From Anaerococcus sp. Marseille-Q7828 (GTDB lineage: Bacteria; Bacillota; Clostridia; Tissierellales; Peptoniphilaceae): DNA of 64,000 bases. This document shows positions 53,485 to 62,854 of this stretch, in pieces. The translations under genes and the position numbers were made by a program. A model generated the notes under the pieces. That model saw only the letters and a list, made by a program, of their open reading frames with translations, was not told the origin of the DNA and ran no database searches. The stretch spans positions 310,001-374,000 of the forward strand of contig NZ_OX458331.1 in assembly GCF_949769285.1 (NCBI RefSeq), in the 5' to 3' direction. Within the stretch, counting starts at the first letter, position 1, and every line of letters begins with the position of its first letter.

Positions 53485-54834
53485 CTAACCTATGCTTATA
53501 AATCCTTCTGGATATCTTATCATTCTTACATCTGACTTTAGGCCAAATGATAGGGCCATAGTCATTGGACCAATTCTTCCTAAGTACATACAAAGGGTAA
53601 TCAAAATCTTTGATGCTGCAGAAAGCTTATCTGTGATGCCAAGAGTCGCCCCTACTGTACCCAAAGCTGAAGCTGTTTCATACAAGATGTCTATAAAGGC
53701 AAAGTCTTCTATAGCCGCTATTACAAAGCTTACAAATATAACTATAGATAGGGAAATCACAAATATAGACAAGGCTTTTTTTATGGTATCATCGCTTATC
53801 CTTATCTTGAAAACGATAGGTTCCTTTTCATTTTTTATTACAGAAATGACCGCAAGAATCAATACTACAAAGGTAGTTGTCTTGATACCACCAGCTGTAG
53901 ATCCAGGCGATCCTCCGATAAACATAAGACTTATCAATAATATGGCTGTAGAGTCGTTAATCTTTGATAAATCTGCTGAGTAAAATCCTGCTGTCCTTGC
54001 AGATACAGATTGGAAAAACGAAATCAAAACTCCATCTCCTATAGTCTCATTGTTCAAAACTCCACCCTTTAATGATTCAAGTATAAAAAATCCCAAGGCC
54101 CCCACCAATATTAGCCCTGCATTTGTCAATAATACTAATTTAGAATGGGTTGAAATGCTTTTAAAATGTCTCTTATAATAAATTTCACTTGTCACCATAA
54201 AGCCCAAGCCACCAATTATAACTAAGGACATGATAGTTATATTGACTAGATAATCGCCCCTAAGTGGATATATGGAGTCACCCAAGATATCAAAACCTGC
54301 ATTGCAAAAAGCAGATATGGAGTGAAATACCGAAAACCAAATCCCCTTTCCAAGGCCATAAGTCGGCACAAATCTTATAGCAAGAAATAAAGCTCCAAGA
54401 CTTTCTACTGCTAGGGTAAAACCTAGTACATATCTAAAGAGTCGGATTACTCCTTCCATACTTTCTATATTTAGTTGTTCCTTTAGTATAAGTCTTGTTT
54501 TAATTCCAATCTTTTTTCTCAAAATCAAGGGAATGATAGAAGCAAGTGTCATTATACCAAGACCACCGATTTGTATCAGGATTATTAATACAACTTGGCC
54601 TAGACTATTCCAATGTTCAGCTGTATTTACCGGACTTAGGCCAGTAACACAAGATGCACTAGCTGCTATAAAAATTGCGTCTATTGGATTTGTTGGATTG
54701 CCTGACCTTGTTACAAAAGGAGTCGACAAGATCAAAGCACCTATGCTAATTAGAATAAAAAATCCTAGAGTTAGTATCAAAGGTGGACTCTCACTTAACC
54801 TATCTAAGAATTTCTCATTATATTTATTTTTCAT
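53485..54834 (-). CDS. ktrB: Potassium uptake channel subunit TrkH/KtrB
   Basis: A 449-residue protein with four M1-P-M2 repeats. The selectivity-filter segments are visible: SASCVTGLSP, AFCNAGFD, ARTAGFYS and LGTVGATLG, each with the key glycine. It carries K+ (often Na+-coupled) under control of KtrA. AAGGAAGG lies before the ATG. Confidence 0.93.
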   Translation of the reverse strand: MKNKYNEKFLDRLSESPPLILTLGFFILISIGALILSTPFVTRSGNPTNPIDAIFIAASASCVTGLSPVNTAEHWNSLGQVVLIILIQIGGLGIMTLASIIPLILRKKIGIKTRLILKEQLNIESMEGVIRLFRYVLGFTLAVESLGALFLAIRFVPTYGLGKGIWFSVFHSISAFCNAGFDILGDSIYPLRGDYLVNITIMSLVIIGGLGFMVTSEIYYKRHFKSISTHSKLVLLTNAGLILVGALGFFILESLKGGVLNNETIGDGVLISFFQSVSARTAGFYSADLSKINDSTAILLISLMFIGGSPGSTAGGIKTTTFVVLILAVISVIKNEKEPIVFKIRISDDTIKKALSIFVISLSIVIFVSFVIAAIEDFAFIDILYETASALGTVGATLGITDKLSAASKILITLCMYLGRIGPMTMALSFGLKSDVRMIRYPEGFISIG

Positions 54835-54857
54835 TTACACGCCTTCCTTGAACAATA

Positions 54858-54888
54858 AAAGCCCACAAAATAAGTTTTGAGGGCTTAA
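54858..54888. terminator. Terminator between the small membrane-protein gene and ktrB
   Basis: AAGCCC-x-CAAAA and TTTTG-x-GGGCTT pair with one mismatch and a four-base loop; TTTTATTG follows on the minus strand. Confidence 0.6.
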
Positions 54889-54976
54889 GTCTAATGAAAT
54901 TTTACGCCTCGTTTATCCAAAGTCAATAGATATTGATAAATATTTTTTTAAATCTTTAAGCATTGAAATTTAAAGC

Positions 54977-55435
54977 TTATTTGTAGGTAAAAATCACTTT
55001 GTTCTTCGAAAAAACATCAGCCAATTCGCTTTTCTTTTCCTTTTTGTACCTTTGGATGTCTATAGTCATTTTCCCCTTTATTTTTATAGGATATTGGAGA
55101 TAGTCACCATCATCCATCACCTTGATTGGATTTATCTTATCAAAGTCAATCTCACGCACTAACATATAGGTGTTACCGATGACATTTATGCCATTTTTTG
55201 TAATGCCTCTGGCCCATCTAGAAGTAAATATATAAAATAATATACAGATCGCCATAATTATTGAATTTCTAAGATCTGACTTCATCAAACGAGATACTAT
55301 CATAAAGAGTGTACCTACAAATATGAGTATTGCCATATCCATTTTATTAATTCCAGGCCTTATTATAACTTTTTTGCCTATATATAAATTTACAAAGCCA
55401 AGGGCTATCAAAATTCCCATAATTATGTATACCAT
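54977..55435 (-). CDS. Hypothetical three-TM protein
   Basis: An unrecognised 152-residue protein: three hydrophobic helices in the first 75 residues (about 3-18, 33-47, 56-71), then a C-terminal domain of about 80 residues with alternating hydrophobic and charged residues (VREIDFDKINPIKVM..., QRYKKEKKSELADVF), perhaps a cytoplasmic PH-like fold. AGGAGG supports the ATG. It lies between the Ktr genes and a divergent DUF2207 gene. Confidence 0.65.
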   Translation of the reverse strand: MVYIIMGILIALGFVNLYIGKKVIIRPGINKMDMAILIFVGTLFMIVSRLMKSDLRNSIIMAICILFYIFTSRWARGITKNGINVIGNTYMLVREIDFDKINPIKVMDDGDYLQYPIKIKGKMTIDIQRYKKEKKSELADVFSKNKVIFTYK

Positions 55436-55532
55436 AAATTCCTCCTAATCATCAAAGCTTTCTACCATTATATAATAAATTGCTCTAAGAGGGTATAAAA
55501 ATAATGAAATAAGTTCTTTCAAAGGAGATAAA

Positions 55533-57224
55533 ATGAGAAAGTTTAAAAGAATTTTTAGCTCTATCTTACTAATTATACTTATACCAACATCCGTTCTCGC
55601 AGATAGCTTTAAGTACATAAATTTAGATGTAAATATAGATAAAAACGGCAAAGCTTCTGTAAGTGAAGAGTGGAAAATTGACGAAAGAGACAATGATTAT
55701 AGTGAAAGATACAAGAGAATAGAAAATCTTAAGGGCATAAAAATCGAAAATTTTAAGGCAAGCCTCAATGGCCAAGAATTTAGCGAAAAAGAGCCTTGGA
55801 ATGTAGATGAGAACTTTGATCAAAAGACCTTCTACTATGGCAGAAACGATTCTGATGACGCTGTTGAACTTTGTTGGGGTATCTCAGAACGCGGTGAGAA
55901 TAATACATATAAAATCTCTTATGATATAAATCCAATAATCATAGGCCTTAATGATAGCGATATGCTGTTTTTCAAATTTGTAGGCTCAGACTTTGACCCC
56001 AAGCCTGAAAAGGTAAATGTCAAGATCAATTCCTATGATCCCATAGATAAAGATGTAAAGATGTGGGGTTTTGGCTTTGAGGGAGATATTAAGAATGATA
56101 ATGGCTCTATCACAGCAAATTCCACTGGTGACGTTGACAATGTAAATATTATGTTAAAATTTCCTAAGGGAACATTTGCCACAAGCTACACAGAAGATAA
56201 GTCCTTCAAAGACTATGCCAACCAAGCTGTCGAAGGAAGCGACTGGGAAGATAATGAAGGTGCAGTTCAAAAAGATGATTTCGGTCCAAAAGAATTCCTA
56301 CTTGTCCTCCTAGGTATAGGGATAATGATTGGGATAGTAGTTGCAATAGTTAGTAAAATCGCAAAAAACAGTCCGACTTACATAGCCAATCTAAAAGAGC
56401 TTCCAAAAAAGAAAGCTCTTAAAGACTATAGATATAGTGATATACCATATGATGGCAACTTGGAAGACTTGTATTTGATTGCTGTTAATGCCTATCCATT
56501 TAGTCAAAATGTCGATACTTTTATTAATGCTTTCTTCCTAAAGTGGATAAATGACGGTGCAATTTCTTATTTTGAACGAGACAATGGAGCAATCTTAAAA
56601 GAAACAATCAAAAAAGATAAAACTGGCGAAATAATTATAAGACACAGGCCAGAAAATATGGGTCAAACAGAGCACAAAGTATTTACTGTATTAGAAAATA
56701 TAGGAAAAGAAAATTCCAAAGGAAAGATTACAGAAAAGTCTCTCAAGAAGTATTTGAAAGAAAATAACAAAGAGCTTGATAAATTGTCAAAAGAATTAGC
56801 CGAAAATTCTAAAAAAGCCTTGGAAAAAGCAGGCTACCTAGAAATAATAAGAGGAAATAAACATGACCAAACAATTTTAAGTCAAAAAGGCAAAGACCTA
56901 TACAAAAATTATATCGGATTTAATAACTATCTAGAAAACTACAATGACATAGAAAATATTAAGGATACAAAGACTTTGGATAAGTTCTTAATCTATGCAG
57001 CTATATTTGGAATAACAAAAAAAGTTTATAAGAGCTTTAATAAAGCATACTCAGACTACAGCTTTAACAATTTATACACCTACACCTATTTGAACAACAT
57101 CCACACATTTTCATCCTATGCTTCTGGAAATGGAGAGAGCTTTAGTTCAGCAGGAAGTGGTGGATCAACTTCCTTTGGCGGAGGTGCTGGAGATTTTGGT
57201 GGAGGAGGTGGTGGCGGCCGCTAA
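55533..57224 (+). CDS. Second DUF2207 membrane protein
   Basis: A 563-residue paralogue of the DUF2207 protein 3 kb upstream. Shared stretches include GVELCWGI-type and KMWGFGFEGD segments, LKFPKGTFATSY, DIPYDGNLEDLYLI, and a Gly-rich tail (SFGGGAGDFGGGGGGGR). Signal peptide 1-23, one main TM region at about 257-275, cytoplasmic helical part to about 530. It has no adjacent lemA. AAAGGAG precedes the ATG. Function unknown. Confidence 0.85.
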   Translation: MRKFKRIFSSILLIILIPTSVLADSFKYINLDVNIDKNGKASVSEEWKIDERDNDYSERYKRIENLKGIKIENFKASLNGQEFSEKEPWNVDENFDQKTFYYGRNDSDDAVELCWGISERGENNTYKISYDINPIIIGLNDSDMLFFKFVGSDFDPKPEKVNVKINSYDPIDKDVKMWGFGFEGDIKNDNGSITANSTGDVDNVNIMLKFPKGTFATSYTEDKSFKDYANQAVEGSDWEDNEGAVQKDDFGPKEFLLVLLGIGIMIGIVVAIVSKIAKNSPTYIANLKELPKKKALKDYRYSDIPYDGNLEDLYLIAVNAYPFSQNVDTFINAFFLKWINDGAISYFERDNGAILKETIKKDKTGEIIIRHRPENMGQTEHKVFTVLENIGKENSKGKITEKSLKKYLKENNKELDKLSKELAENSKKALEKAGYLEIIRGNKHDQTILSQKGKDLYKNYIGFNNYLENYNDIENIKDTKTLDKFLIYAAIFGITKKVYKSFNKAYSDYSFNNLYTYTYLNNIHTFSSYASGNGESFSSAGSGGSTSFGGGAGDFGGGGGGGR

Positions 57225-57316
57225 TCTTCCACTTTCTGAAATTTTTATGATAACTTGCATTATACACGCTAAAAAATATTATAATAAGTAAGGCTTTTAA
57301 AAGAAAAGGATAATAT

Positions 57317-57817
57317 ATGAAAAAGTTATATTTTAAGGAAAAATTCTTCAAAATTACAGACCACTATCCCATCTTGGATGAAAACGGCCGCGAAGCTTAC
57401 TATCTAGACCAAGACTTTACATTTTTGGGTTATGAGTCCAAGGTCTCTGACCTAAATGCAAAGACTATTTTAAAGATTAGTAGACAGCTTCTCACTTTCC
57501 TACCAAGGTATACTGTAAGTATGGGCGATGGAAGAAGTATGATTGTCCAGAAAAAATTCGAGTTTTTCAGACACCGTGTAGACGTAAGTCTAGATGATGA
57601 TGCTCTTTACCTTGAAGGAGATATTTTTCATTTGAATTTTACTGTTACAAACAAAAACGGCCAAATGGTCGGAGCTGTTAACAAGAAGTTTTTTGCCCTA
57701 ACTGACACTTACGAACTCATAGTATATGACGAAGCTTACATCGAAGAGCTAATAGGCCTTGTAATTTGCTTAAATAATATGATCGATTTAGAAGAAGCTG
57801 CAAATTCTGGCAGCTAA
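57317..57817 (+). CDS. LURP-one/YxjI-like protein
   Basis: A 166-residue cytoplasmic protein with the tubby-like beta-barrel pattern of the LURP-one-related family: KEKFFKITDHYPILDENG, the repeated short strands, and a late FFALTDTYELIVYDE. Bacterial members are of unknown function. AAAGGAT precedes the ATG. It lies 9 bp before the M42 aminopeptidase gene and is probably co-transcribed with it. Confidence 0.75.
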   Translation: MKKLYFKEKFFKITDHYPILDENGREAYYLDQDFTFLGYESKVSDLNAKTILKISRQLLTFLPRYTVSMGDGRSMIVQKKFEFFRHRVDVSLDDDALYLEGDIFHLNFTVTNKNGQMVGAVNKKFFALTDTYELIVYDEAYIEELIGLVICLNNMIDLEEAANSGS

Positions 57818-57826
57818 GGAGGAAAA

Positions 57827-58846
57827 ATGAGTAAAGAAATTATTAAATACATCGAAGATTTGTGCAAGACCCCATCCCCTACAGGATATACAAAAAGAGC
57901 AGAGAAATACCTCATAGACGAATTTACAAAAATGGGCTATGAGCCATATCAAACAAATAAGGGTAATGTTATAGTTCCTATAAATCCAGGAGAGGAAAAC
58001 GGCCTACTCCTATCAGCCCACGTAGATACCCTAGGACTTATGGTAAGGTCTATCAAGTCTAACGGTAGACTTAGAGTTACAACCCTAGGTGGTTTCCCAC
58101 TTTCTTATGTAGAGCAAGAAAATGTCACAATTATTACTCGTGATGGCAAGGAATTTACTGGCGTTATGAGACTAAACAATCCAGCAGTTCATGGATCAAG
58201 CGACCCAAGAGAGGCCAAACGTGATGATGAACACATGGAAGTAGTTATAGATGAGATCACAAATTCTGCCGAAGAAACAGAAGCCCTAGGTATTTCCGCA
58301 GGAGATTTTATAGCCCTTGACCCAAGATTTAGGGTAGATAATGGCTTTATAAAATCTCGCCACCTAGATGATAAGGCAAGTGCAGGTGTTTTGATGGCCC
58401 TAGCCAAAGATATTAAGGAAGAAAATATCACTATAAACCGCCCACTTTACCTAGCCTTTACAATCTATGAAGAAGTAGGCCATGGTGCAGCTAGTGGTCA
58501 TCCAAAAGGTATCTCAGATATGATTGCAGTTGATATGGGTGTTGTATACGATGACCTTAAGACAGATGAAACCAAGGTATCAATTTGTGCCAAAGATTCA
58601 TCAGGCCCTTACAATTTTGATTTAACCAACGAACTAATTGCAACTGCAAAAGAAATGGACATAGACTATGCCATAGACATCTACCCATTCTACGGATCTG
58701 ATGCATCAGCAGCAGTAGCAAGTGCCAACGACTTCCGCCATGCCCTAGTAGGTGCTGGAGTTGCAGCAAGTCACGGTTATGAGAGAACTCACGAAAATGG
58801 TCTAGATGGACTATTTAAGCTCTTAAAGACATATATCAGCAAATAA
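57827..58846 (+). CDS. M42-family aminopeptidase
   Basis: A 339-residue di-metal peptidase. Ligands are recognisable in SAHVDTLG, RHLDDKASAG (Asp bridging), YEEVGHG, AVDMG and the C-terminal SHGYERTH. The family (PepA/FrvX, tetrahedral dodecamers) removes N-terminal residues from peptides in the cytoplasm. AAGGAGG precedes the ATG. Confidence 0.9.
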   Translation: MSKEIIKYIEDLCKTPSPTGYTKRAEKYLIDEFTKMGYEPYQTNKGNVIVPINPGEENGLLLSAHVDTLGLMVRSIKSNGRLRVTTLGGFPLSYVEQENVTIITRDGKEFTGVMRLNNPAVHGSSDPREAKRDDEHMEVVIDEITNSAEETEALGISAGDFIALDPRFRVDNGFIKSRHLDDKASAGVLMALAKDIKEENITINRPLYLAFTIYEEVGHGAASGHPKGISDMIAVDMGVVYDDLKTDETKVSICAKDSSGPYNFDLTNELIATAKEMDIDYAIDIYPFYGSDASAAVASANDFRHALVGAGVAASHGYERTHENGLDGLFKLLKTYISK

Positions 58847-58898
58847 AAATTTTATCAATCATTGCTATTTACCTGGATGATTGGTATATTTATCATAG

Positions 58899-58984
58899 CA
58901 GAAAGGGAGTAGCCCAATTATTTAATCGTCAGAACGAATTTATTTCCGGTTAAATAAACCCTAGAAAGGTGGCAAGACTTTTGG
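58899..58984 (+). promoter_or_regulatory. yybP-ykoY (Mn2+) riboswitch
   Basis: The conserved GGGAGTAGC, the CGTCA segment, a CCGG and the 3' GGCAAGACTTT occur in the order and spacing of yybP-ykoY aptamers; the stem AATTTATTT...TTAAATAA lies between. The 5' CAGAAAG (58899-58905) can pair with CTTTTGG (58978-58984), closing P1. These latter bases are also the 5' arm of the terminator that follows, so metal binding should prevent termination and switch the ATPase gene on. Confidence 0.85.
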
Positions 58985-59007
58985 CAAATCCGCCAAAAGT
59001 CTTTTTT
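58974..59007 (+). terminator. Riboswitch expression-platform terminator
   Basis: AAGACTTTTGGC and GCCAAAAGTCTT form a perfect twelve-pair stem with a six-base loop, followed by TTTTTT. The left arm is shared with aptamer P1. Confidence 0.88.
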
Positions 59008-59042
59008 ATTACCATTTTGCAAATATTTTTATAGGAGGAATT

Positions 59043-61712
59043 ATGGACTACCAAGGTTCTAAAAAGGATTTATTAGAAAAAATTGGCGTCGATCCAAAAA
59101 CTGGACTAAGCTCTAGCGATGCAAAAACTCGTCTAGAAAAATACGGTCCAAACAGTATTGAATCATCAAACAAAAAATCTATGCTTCAAAAAATCCTAGA
59201 CCAAATCATAGATCCCATGGTAATTTTACTTATAGTTGCATCAATCATCTCTGCTTTTACAGGAGATAAGGTTGAAGCAATCATTATCATTGCAATTGTC
59301 GTTGTCAATGCTATTATGAGTATTTACCAAGAAGGTCAGGCTGAAGATAGTGTGGCAGCCCTTCAAAAGATGTCAAGCCCCGAGGCAACCGTCCTTCGTG
59401 ATGGCAAACGTGGCAAGGTCAAGGCAGAAGAGCTTGTACCTGGAGATATTGTAATCCTTGAAACAGGGGATATAATACCTGCCGATATCAGACTGCTTGA
59501 TTCAAGAAACTTAAAAATCGACGAATCATCTCTTACAGGTGAATCAGTCGCAGTAGAAAAGGATGCTAACGAAGAATACAACGAGGAAGTTGGTATAGGA
59601 GACCGCAAAAACTCTGCCTACTCATCTTCCATAGTAACATATGGTCACGGCGAAGGTGTAGTAACAAGCACCGGAAGTGAATCAGAAATAGGAAAGATTG
59701 CCACAAGCCTTGATTCAGTTGAGGAAAAGCAAACTCCACTACAAAAGCAACTAAATGAACTTTCCAAAAAACTTGCTATTCTTGTAATAATTGTTTGTGC
59801 CCTAGTATTTGTTGTTGGCTACTTTAGAAGCAATATGACATGGCTAGAAAACTTCATGGTTGCCGTATCTCTTGCAGTTGCAGCTATACCAGAAGGACTT
59901 ACAGCAGTTGTAACAATTGTATTGTCAATTGGTATGAACCGCATGGTTGAGAAAAAAGCCATAGTAAAAAACCTTGTTTCTGTAGAAACACTTGGTTCTA
60001 CAACAGCTATTTGTTCTGATAAAACTGGAACTCTAACCCAAAACGAGATGACCATCACTAAGGTCTTCACAGACTTTAAGGAATTTGATGTAGATGGATC
60101 TGGTTATGTCCCAGAGGGGGATATTTCCCACCAAGGTCAAGTAATAGATAGCCACGATCAAATCAAACTATTAATGACAATAGCATCCCTATCAAACGAT
60201 GCAAATCTAATAGAAAGATCTGGAACTTACGAGATCACGGGTGACCCAACAGAAGGCGCTATGCTTACCCTTTCAGAAAAATGGGGCATAGTTCAAGAAG
60301 ACTTAAACGAAGCTCACCCAAGAATTGATGAAATACCATTTGACTCTGAAAGAAAGATGATGACAACCTTCCACAATATAGAAGATAGCTTCTATGCCAT
60401 GACCAAGGGTGCACCAGATATCATCATCAAAAACTCTAGCAAGATCATGATTGATGGCAAGTTAGAAGACTTTACAGAAGATAAGAAAAAAGAGGTTCTA
60501 GAAGAAAACACCAAACTTGCTAAACAAGCTCTTCGTGTGATGGCCTATGCCTTCAAACCATACGAAACTTTGGAAGGCGAAGAGCTTACTACAGAAAATA
60601 TCGAACGTGAGATGGTTTTTGTAGGTCTTACAGGTATGATTGACCCACCAAGACCAGAAGCAAAGGCAGCTGTAGAAGAATGTCACAGATCTGGCATCGA
60701 TGTAATAATGATTACAGGCGATTACTTTGAAACAGCCCTTGCAATAGCAAAAGACCTTGGCATAGCTGAACGCGAAGATCAAGCCATGCAAGGTAGCGAA
60801 CTAAATAACAAATCTGAAGAAGAAATCAGAGAAATTGTAAAAACCAAACGTATCTTTGCAAGGGTATCACCACAAAACAAGGTACAACTAGTAAATGCCC
60901 TCCAAGCAAATGGCAACATTGTAGCCATGACAGGAGACGGAGTAAACGATGCACCAGCTATCAAAAATGCTGACATTGGTATTTCAATGGGTATCACAGG
61001 AACTGACGTTGCAAAAGATACCGCGGACATGATCCTAGTTGACGATAACTTTGCAACTATAGTAAACGCAGTTGAAGAAGGAAGAGTAATATTTTCAAAC
61101 ATCAAAAAGTTTGTATCATTCCTTCTATCATGTAATATCGCCGAAGTTCTCATAGTATTCCTATCAATCCTATTTGGACTTCCAAGCCCACTTACACCTA
61201 TCCAACTACTATGGCTAAACCTTGTAACAGACGCATTTCCAGCCCTAGCCCTAGGTGTAGAACCAGCAGAAGCAGACATTATGGAACGCCCTCCACGTGA
61301 TCCTCACCAAGGTATCTTATCTGGTGAAACAGGACGTGGTGTAATCTTCCAATCAATAGCAATAACAATTGCAGTCCTTGCTTCATATGTCATAGGACTT
61401 AAATACATCTTCCCAGGAAATATCGAAAGAGCCCACACAATGGTATTTGCAACACTTATCACAAGTGAGCTACTAAGAGCATTTTCTGTAAGAAGTGAAA
61501 AATACACCCTAAGAGAACTAGGATGGTTCTCAAACAAGAACCTAGTAAAAGCAAACCTATTATCCTTTGCCCTACTACTTCTTGTAATGTATGTCCCTGT
61601 ACTAAGAAACCTATTTGAACTAGAATTCATAAGCTGGCAATGGTGGATAATCTTATTACTATCACTACTACCACTATTAATAGGTGAGATTAGAAAAAGA
61701 ACTAGAAGATAA
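59043..61712 (+). CDS. P-type ATPase, Ca2+/Mn2+ exporter
   Basis: An 889-residue type-II P-type ATPase. TGES marks the actuator domain, Asp326 in CSDKTGTLTQ is phosphorylated, TKGAPD and TGDGVNDAPA are in the N and P domains. Ion-site residues of the SERCA type are kept: PEGL (283-286) in M4, CNIAE in M5 and NLVTD in M6. By sequence alone it would be called a calcium pump. The Mn2+ riboswitch before it argues for manganese export, as in lactococcal YoaB and pneumococcal MgtA (known cases). AGGAGG precedes the ATG. Confidence 0.93.
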   Translation: MDYQGSKKDLLEKIGVDPKTGLSSSDAKTRLEKYGPNSIESSNKKSMLQKILDQIIDPMVILLIVASIISAFTGDKVEAIIIIAIVVVNAIMSIYQEGQAEDSVAALQKMSSPEATVLRDGKRGKVKAEELVPGDIVILETGDIIPADIRLLDSRNLKIDESSLTGESVAVEKDANEEYNEEVGIGDRKNSAYSSSIVTYGHGEGVVTSTGSESEIGKIATSLDSVEEKQTPLQKQLNELSKKLAILVIIVCALVFVVGYFRSNMTWLENFMVAVSLAVAAIPEGLTAVVTIVLSIGMNRMVEKKAIVKNLVSVETLGSTTAICSDKTGTLTQNEMTITKVFTDFKEFDVDGSGYVPEGDISHQGQVIDSHDQIKLLMTIASLSNDANLIERSGTYEITGDPTEGAMLTLSEKWGIVQEDLNEAHPRIDEIPFDSERKMMTTFHNIEDSFYAMTKGAPDIIIKNSSKIMIDGKLEDFTEDKKKEVLEENTKLAKQALRVMAYAFKPYETLEGEELTTENIEREMVFVGLTGMIDPPRPEAKAAVEECHRSGIDVIMITGDYFETALAIAKDLGIAEREDQAMQGSELNNKSEEEIREIVKTKRIFARVSPQNKVQLVNALQANGNIVAMTGDGVNDAPAIKNADIGISMGITGTDVAKDTADMILVDDNFATIVNAVEEGRVIFSNIKKFVSFLLSCNIAEVLIVFLSILFGLPSPLTPIQLLWLNLVTDAFPALALGVEPAEADIMERPPRDPHQGILSGETGRGVIFQSIAITIAVLASYVIGLKYIFPGNIERAHTMVFATLITSELLRAFSVRSEKYTLRELGWFSNKNLVKANLLSFALLLLVMYVPVLRNLFELEFISWQWWIILLLSLLPLLIGEIRKRTRR

Positions 61713-61713
61713 G

Positions 61714-61756
61714 AAAAAAAGGAGCTTTTGAAAATATTCAAAGCTCCTTTTTTACT
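61714..61756. terminator. Bidirectional terminator
   Basis: AAAAAAGGAGCTTTTGAA and TTCAAAGCTCCTTTTTT form a long stem with one bulge, between the ATPase gene and a convergent small gene. Confidence 0.88.
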
Positions 61757-61925
61757 TTAAATCATCTTTATAAGTCAGAAAAGCAAAAACTAATTCCAAA
61801 ATGCCAAAAACTACAAGAAGGACTGGCCAGAAACTTATTTTTCCTTCATATGAAATAATTCCTTGACATAAAAATAATATTCCTAGCAATACATTTATGA
61901 TAGCTTGTAATGTTTTCTTTTTCAT
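61752..61925 (-). CDS. Small two-TM protein
   Basis: A 57-residue protein (ATG 61925; a GTG three codons earlier overlaps the nucleoside hydrolase stop). Two helices span about residues 6-24 and 31-51, with a short polar turn and a charged tail. Not recognised. Its 3' end lies in the terminator. Coupling to the nucleoside hydrolase gene supports real expression. Confidence 0.5.
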   Translation of the reverse strand: MKKKTLQAIINVLLGILFLCQGIISYEGKISFWPVLLVVFGILELVFAFLTYKDDLK

Positions 61926-61930
61926 AGCAA

Positions 61931-62854
61931 TCACCCAATTAGGGTAGTCATAAATATTTCTTCAAATTTTTCTGTGTCAATATCTGTCACAAAATTTACA
62001 TTTTTACATGCCGTGGATATTGCTCTCATGTCAGCCACGGTCATACCACGGGTAAATTCTCCTTTTGTTTCTACGTCCATGTGGACCATTTGACTTTTAA
62101 AGATTTCCGGATTGGTATGATACATTACTGCTAGGGTGTCGTGCATGTAGGTTGTATAATTTTCTTCAGCTCCAGTTTTTGCTATGCGTCGATCCATTAT
62201 ATCTGCTAGGATTTTATTTATCTTCTTATCTGACTTTTTAAACTTTTCGTGCATGTCAATATTGTAGTAAGTCTTTGTTGTCACATTGAGGCCAACAATA
62301 TTGACCCTAATTCCAGATTCAAAAACTATTTTTGCCGCCTCAGGGTCGGCGTAAATATTAAATTCTGCAACTGGTGTGGTGTTGCCTGTGCCTACGACCC
62401 CACCCATGATTGTGATCTCTGATATTTTCTCCTTTAGTTCTGGGTGGGCTAGGATAAGAGCCCCTATATTTGTAAGAGGGCCTACTGCTATAATTAAGAC
62501 CTGGTCATTGTTTCTCAATACTTCTGCCATGGCATCTATGGCTGGCTTATCTGATATGTCAGCTAAGTCATTATCATCAAACAAATATCCTGAAAGTCCA
62601 TCCACCCCATGGAATTCTTCTGCTAGGATTTGTGGCCCAAATAAAGGCTGAGCAAGTCCTCTATGTATTGGAATGTTCCAATCCATGGCCTTTACTAGGC
62701 CTCGAAGATTTCTAGTAGTATTTGCAAGCTTTACATTGCCAGCAACAGATGAGACCATCTTTACATCAAAAATCTCACTCTCGTGCAAAAAGCTAAGGGC
62801 AAAGGCATCGTCTATGCCTGGGTCTGTATCAAAAATTGTAATTATTTTCTTCAT
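61931..62854 (-). CDS. Inosine-uridine preferring nucleoside hydrolase
   Basis: A 307-residue nucleoside hydrolase. DTDPGIDDA (9-17) supplies the Ca2+-binding aspartates; AVGPLTNIG and EFNIYADPEAA are also typical. It splits ribonucleosides into base and ribose. Its start overlaps the ribokinase stop (ATGA), so ribose release and ribose phosphorylation are encoded together. Confidence 0.92.
   Translation of the reverse strand: MKKIITIFDTDPGIDDAFALSFLHESEIFDVKMVSSVAGNVKLANTTRNLRGLVKAMDWNIPIHRGLAQPLFGPQILAEEFHGVDGLSGYLFDDNDLADISDKPAIDAMAEVLRNNDQVLIIAVGPLTNIGALILAHPELKEKISEITIMGGVVGTGNTTPVAEFNIYADPEAAKIVFESGIRVNIVGLNVTTKTYYNIDMHEKFKKSDKKINKILADIMDRRIAKTGAEENYTTYMHDTLAVMYHTNPEIFKSQMVHMDVETKGEFTRGMTVADMRAISTACKNVNFVTDIDTEKFEEIFMTTLIG

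Noticed and set aside
58854-58886. Hairpin after the M42 gene as its terminator
   Set aside because: ATCAATCAT/ATGATTGGT pairs with a G-U and a long loop, without a T run; support is too weak to list.
58899-58984. Other riboswitch classes (NiCo, M-box) for the ATPase leader
   Set aside because: GGGAGTAGC and the GCAAGAC 3' block are specific to yybP-ykoY.
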